The translations under genes and the position numbers were made by a program. The notes under the pieces were generated by a model. That model saw nothing but the letters and a program-made list of their open reading frames with translations, was not told the origin of the DNA and ran no database searches. A DNA stretch of 30,211 nucleotides, taken from the IMG/VR virus record IMGVR_UViG_3300044904_000301, positions 1 to 30,211 of that record; one strand, written 5' to 3'. Shown here piece by piece: positions 27,244 through 30,211 of this stretch. This DNA comes from a virus. How positions within the stretch are numbered: the stretch's first letter is position 1; the number at the start of each line of letters is the position of its first letter.

Positions 27244-28998
27244 ATGGCATACGACAAGCGATTCAAACGGTTCAAAGAGTTCGCAGAGGCAACCAGCCAG
27301 TTGTCTTTTGCGGACATGCTCCAGAAGAAAATCGACAAACAGAACAAACGAGCTGCGGACAACCGAGCTGCGATGGCCGCAACGTTAGCTGCTGCGAAAA
27401 AGAAAGTGGATGAGGACACAAGTACCCGCCCGATGGGGATGTCTGTTGCGCCAAAGGACTATAAGAAGTGCCCGGAATGTGGTGGTGATGGAAAACGTAG
27501 CGGAACGACTGGATGGGGGCAACGTCGTCCAGCGGGTGTGTGTTATACCTGCCAGGGCACGGGATATGTCCATAAGCTCCAAGAAGACGCCGATGTTCGC
27601 AACGAACTTAAGTATATCGAGCACAAGGGAAAGCCTGCATACCAGTTCCGTGAGTTCATCTTCCAGGGTACGACAAAAGAACATAACAGCATGGCGGGTT
27701 CCGCACAATACATGCCCGCAGACGAACTGTATGATAAGTTGAAGCGCGGAGTGTATGCACCAGGCGGGAGACGGGTGCGTATCTGGAAGACCGGATTGAA
27801 TGAGGATGGTGCGGGTGGTAGCGGAGGCGGCGTAGGTGCTGGAGCTGCGGATTCCGGTAATCCTCCTGCGAACTGTGCGGGACTTGGACATATCGCGGGG
27901 ATTGGTGTTCCTGCGGGGTCCAAGTTTGGTGAGCCGGGTGGCCGGAATCCTCTGGGCGGCTACACAAGCGGAAAGAAAAAGAAGCACTACAAAGAGACCA
28001 AGCAGGAACCCATCATCGATACGATAGAGAGTGCCTTGACGATGAAGGAATGGGACCAGACCCCAAAGCCCATCGAGGGCGGAGAGCAGGTCACCGAAAT
28101 CAAGCACGCCTCTGATTCGCCTCGGATTCCGATTATTATGGGGCTGCAACATCAGTTAGCGGATGTGCAGTATCGTCTTCGGTCGGAACCATCGGCGCTT
28201 CGACTTCGTAAGAAAGAACAAGAGATTCTTGGCCGTATTCACCGGGAATACGATTTGATTCGAGATGAGTTGGATGAAGAGTCTTTACCTAAAGGCTGGA
28301 CAAAAGAGCCCTGCACAACTTGTGGAGAGCGCGGCGTCGAGTATGGTGAGACCTGTGTGACGTGTGGTGGCTCGGGATACTTCTATGTTGATAAACAGGG
28401 AAAGCACCATTACTCAAATGAGTTGAATGAGACCCAGTATGTGTGGGTCTGTAGTAAGTGCGGAAAAATTTACGGCCCCGCAGATGAGGACCGCGACCCC
28501 GTTAAGTGTCCCCGGTGCGGGAGCACGCACGCGACCCGTCGGGATGATTCAGAGTTGGATGAGGAACTTTCCCAAGACGAGATAGAGAAGGCTGCGGCTG
28601 CTGTGCATGATGAGTGGATGAAGAACCAGAAGAAAGCCGGGCACACTGAGCACAAGAGTCCTGATGGGAAAGAGGACTACATGGTGCCTTACGACGAACT
28701 GAAAGACAAGTCCAAGAAGCTGGACCGGGATGCGGTCAAGGCGACAATCGATGCGTTGAAACTGGATGAAGAAACCTTTGCGGGTGCACAAGTGTTTCCT
28801 GTGAATACAGATAAGTGGATGAAGTCCCGCTTTGGAAAGAACCGCTACCATCGTTATAGCAGATATGTTGGTGAGGATGAGCAGGGTGAAACGATCCGTC
28901 AACATGGACGAACGAAGAGAAAAGATGATATCATCCTGAAGGACCAGGCGACAGGTGCGATGACGTGGTTTCTCCGTCGCAAAAAGCCAGTCAAGTAG
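27244..28998 (+). CDS. Multi-domain protein with DnaJ-type zinc fingers and a RyR-like domain
   Basis: The 584 residues hold a helical N-terminus, then CxxCxGxG elements like those of the DnaJ zinc centre: CPECGGDGKR with CYTCQGTGY (about 76-107), CTTCGERG with CVTCGGSGY (about 356-380), and a ribbon CSKCG with CPRCG (about 401-425). A Gly-rich stretch (about 190-235) is a likely linker. Residues about 445-505 (AAAVHDEWMKNQKKAG, then YMVPYDELKDKSKKLDRDAV and KATIDALKL) match the RyR domain, a small unit known from ryanodine receptors and from bacterial and phage proteins. The C-terminal part is basic and Tyr/Arg-rich (RFGKNRYHRYSRYVG). I know no such protein by name. It may act in the virion or on host proteins. 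Confidence 0.6.
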   Translation: MAYDKRFKRFKEFAEATSQLSFADMLQKKIDKQNKRAADNRAAMAATLAAAKKKVDEDTSTRPMGMSVAPKDYKKCPECGGDGKRSGTTGWGQRRPAGVCYTCQGTGYVHKLQEDADVRNELKYIEHKGKPAYQFREFIFQGTTKEHNSMAGSAQYMPADELYDKLKRGVYAPGGRRVRIWKTGLNEDGAGGSGGGVGAGAADSGNPPANCAGLGHIAGIGVPAGSKFGEPGGRNPLGGYTSGKKKKHYKETKQEPIIDTIESALTMKEWDQTPKPIEGGEQVTEIKHASDSPRIPIIMGLQHQLADVQYRLRSEPSALRLRKKEQEILGRIHREYDLIRDELDEESLPKGWTKEPCTTCGERGVEYGETCVTCGGSGYFYVDKQGKHHYSNELNETQYVWVCSKCGKIYGPADEDRDPVKCPRCGSTHATRRDDSELDEELSQDEIEKAAAAVHDEWMKNQKKAGHTEHKSPDGKEDYMVPYDELKDKSKKLDRDAVKATIDALKLDEETFAGAQVFPVNTDKWMKSRFGKNRYHRYSRYVGEDEQGETIRQHGRTKRKDDIILKDQATGAMTWFLRRKKPVK

Positions 28999-29004
28999 GA
29001 TAGA

Positions 29005-29658
29005 ATGGACGGCGTTGTGCTCGCAACGATGATCGGAGGTCTCCTTGGCTTCCTTGCAAGTGTCGTTCCCAAGGTCCTCGATATGGCGACCGCCCATATG
29101 GAGCGGACACAGAACCATCGACAGGAAGCCCAGCGAATTGATGCAGCACAAAAGGGTGTTGTTCCCCCGGGAATGATCCCGATGCCAAATGAGGGTGAAT
29201 GCCCTGCGCCGGGAATTCCACCAAATTTTCCGCCGCCTCCGTTTCAGCAGTGCGAACCTATTCAGCCGGAGCCGCCGCCGCCTCCGCCTCCGATGGATGT
29301 GATGCCACCTCGGCAGGAAGAACACCGAGAAGAGCGGCATGAATCCCTAAATAAAACTGCGTCAGATAATGATTTACCGGATGTGGATGACACAGACGGA
29401 TTTCCCTTTTGGTTGAGGTTTTTTGCAACCATGCGGGTAAGTATCCGTCCGGTGATCACGTATGCGTTTTTTGGACTGTTCGTGCTTATCAAGCTGCAAG
29501 CGATGTGGCACGGTATGTTCGATAACCAGACGCCGATTGTCCAGTTGCTCCCGATCATTTGGGATGAGGGATCAGCATCGTTGTTTGCGGCCATTCTTGC
29601 ATTTTGGTTTGGTACGCGAGCGTTTGATACGAGCAGAACTTTCATGAGGAAAGCGTAA
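29005..29658 (+). CDS. Holin-like membrane protein (3TM type)
   Basis: The 217-residue protein has an N-terminal hydrophobic segment (about residues 4-22, VVLATMIGGLLGFLASVVP), a helical part, a long Pro-rich loop (GIPPNFPPPPFQQCEP and more), and then two further membrane helices with the pattern RPVITYAFFGLFVLIKLQAM and SLFAAILAFWFGTRAFD. The last half resembles the 3TM holins associated with gene transfer agents. In that model it would permeabilise the inner membrane and release the lysozyme encoded at 11680. The proline-rich insertion is longer than I expect in the family. A membrane-anchored tail or assembly protein is the alternative. Confidence 0.55.
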   Translation: MDGVVLATMIGGLLGFLASVVPKVLDMATAHMERTQNHRQEAQRIDAAQKGVVPPGMIPMPNEGECPAPGIPPNFPPPPFQQCEPIQPEPPPPPPPMDVMPPRQEEHREERHESLNKTASDNDLPDVDDTDGFPFWLRFFATMRVSIRPVITYAFFGLFVLIKLQAMWHGMFDNQTPIVQLLPIIWDEGSASLFAAILAFWFGTRAFDTSRTFMRKA

Positions 29659-30032
29659 TGTCAGAACCTCGCGAGGAATTCGACTACCAAAATCGGGAAT
29701 ACGGAACGGTCGAAAAAGACCTGTCGTCCGTTGTAGCCCAGGTTCAAAAACTGGTCGAGGAGTATCATGAGGTCAAGCTACAAGTGGGCCGGTTGTCCGA
29801 CAGGATACCCGAAGCCCTTGACGAACGTATGATTAGAATGGAATTTCAGTTGCAGCAGATTTTGAAGGACGTAGAGACCGAGTATGTCACGCAAAAAGAG
29901 TTTGCGGAATACAGAGTTGAGCATCTGCAAATGAAGCGCCTGATGTGGGGTTTTCTATTCATGGTGATGACATCTGTTATTGGCGCATGGCTCGCACTCG
30001 TCGTGCAGAATGCGAACTCACTAGTCAAATAG
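29658..30032 (+). CDS. XhlA-like coiled-coil protein with C-terminal membrane helix
   Basis: The 124-residue protein consists of a long coiled coil (about residues 17-95: VEKDLSSVVAQVQKLVEEYH, then KLQVGRLSDRIPEALDERMI) and one membrane helix at the C-terminus (about 98-117, WGFLFMVMTSVIGAWLALVV). This is the plan of XhlA-type proteins, which accompany holins and anchor to the cytoplasmic membrane. Its ATG overlaps the stop of the holin-like gene, and the next gene also begins with a membrane segment, so the three may form a membrane or lysis set. The match is by shape, not by motif. Confidence 0.6.
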   Translation: MSEPREEFDYQNREYGTVEKDLSSVVAQVQKLVEEYHEVKLQVGRLSDRIPEALDERMIRMEFQLQQILKDVETEYVTQKEFAEYRVEHLQMKRLMWGFLFMVMTSVIGAWLALVVQNANSLVK

Positions 30033-30043
30033 AGGTAACGACC

Positions 30044-30211
30044 ATGAAGTGGAATAGGGCATTTAACGTAATGGCGTGGCCGACGATAGCTGCTGCGATG
30101 ATATCGATACTCACGTTCTCGTATTTTATGGTGCGTCCGTATCGCGGATTGTATGACGTGGTGCAGCCGGTTCGGGTAATCACCAATCCCACCGAAGTCA
30201 GCACTCTTGCG
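30044..30211 (+). CDS. N-terminal part of a membrane protein, cut by the window end
   Basis: An ATG at 30044, preceded by AGAGG at 30031-30035, opens a frame that runs without a stop to the last base (56 codons). It starts with a basic-aromatic segment (MKWNRAFNV), a membrane helix (about residues 11-29, AWPTIAAAMISILTFSYFMV) and a periplasm-like part (RPYRGLYDVVQPVRVITNPT). The layout fits a spanin-like or other single-span inner-membrane protein of a lysis set. The remaining part lies beyond the window, so nothing more can be said. Confidence 0.65.
   Translation, partial: MKWNRAFNVMAWPTIAAAMISILTFSYFMVRPYRGLYDVVQPVRVITNPTEVSTLA

Noticed and set aside
27385-28152. Long open frame (255 codons) on the minus strand opposite the zinc-finger/RyR gene
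   Set aside because: Its product has no plausible domain structure, while the plus strand codes clear cysteine motifs with a good start.

Overview
The window is part of a large T4-type (Straboviridae-like) myovirus genome, roughly half G+C. The diagnosis rests on a nearly complete T4 replication core in the T4 transcription order on the plus strand: sliding clamp (gp45), clamp loader ATPase (gp44), clamp loader small subunit (gp62), RegA translational repressor, family B DNA polymerase (gp43, split in two), UvsX recombinase and gp41-type replicative helicase. The host cannot be named. Several near-consensus sigma-70 promoters (TTGACA or TTGACT, 17 bp, TATACT or TATAAT) suggest ordinary early transcription by host RNA polymerase.

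Layout. 1-3.5 kb: small accessory genes, namely a coiled-coil protein, an HNH homing endonuclease on the minus strand, a metallophosphoesterase, a small membrane protein, a promoter with a winged-helix protein, then about 600 bases without a gene that are rich in hairpins and end in a strong intrinsic terminator, then a cyclic-phosphate receiver-domain protein. 3.5-5.6 kb: endonuclease VII-type HNH protein, glycosyltransferase-like protein and a MazZ/DUF5664-type dNTP pyrophosphohydrolase. 5.6-19.2 kb: the replication core, interrupted by accessory genes (nucleoside deoxyribosyltransferase-like protein, methyltransferase, MazG, GH24 lysozyme, LSm-like protein), by a class II tRNA, and by three further mobile endonucleases. 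One of these, in reverse orientation, separates polymerase motif A from motif B. 19.2-22.6 kb: HExxH metallopeptidase, a DUF6267-like protein with a ligase-type KxDG motif, and an NMNAT-like nucleotidyltransferase. 22.6-30.2 kb: virion-type and late genes (Ig-like repeat protein, acidic disordered protein, HAD nucleotidase, fibre-like protein, a zinc-finger plus RyR-domain protein) and a set of membrane proteins resembling holin and XhlA families.

How it works together. The clamp, loader, polymerase, helicase and UvsX would form the phage replisome and recombination machinery, with RegA repressing early mRNAs. MazG, the DUF5664 protein, the deoxyribosyltransferase-like protein and the HAD phosphatase point to active control of nucleotide pools. 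The lysozyme (in the replication region) and the holin-like genes (at the right end) would act in lysis.

The most notable features are: (a) the long structured non-coding region at 2229-2811; (b) a class II tRNA with anticodon UAU and a very short D-loop; (c) T4-late-promoter-like NNTAAATA elements just upstream of four mobile endonucleases; (d) the polymerase split by a reverse-oriented GIY-YIG gene; (e) a second compact structured RNA candidate at 6709-6804. All functional calls come from reading the sequence; no database search was possible.
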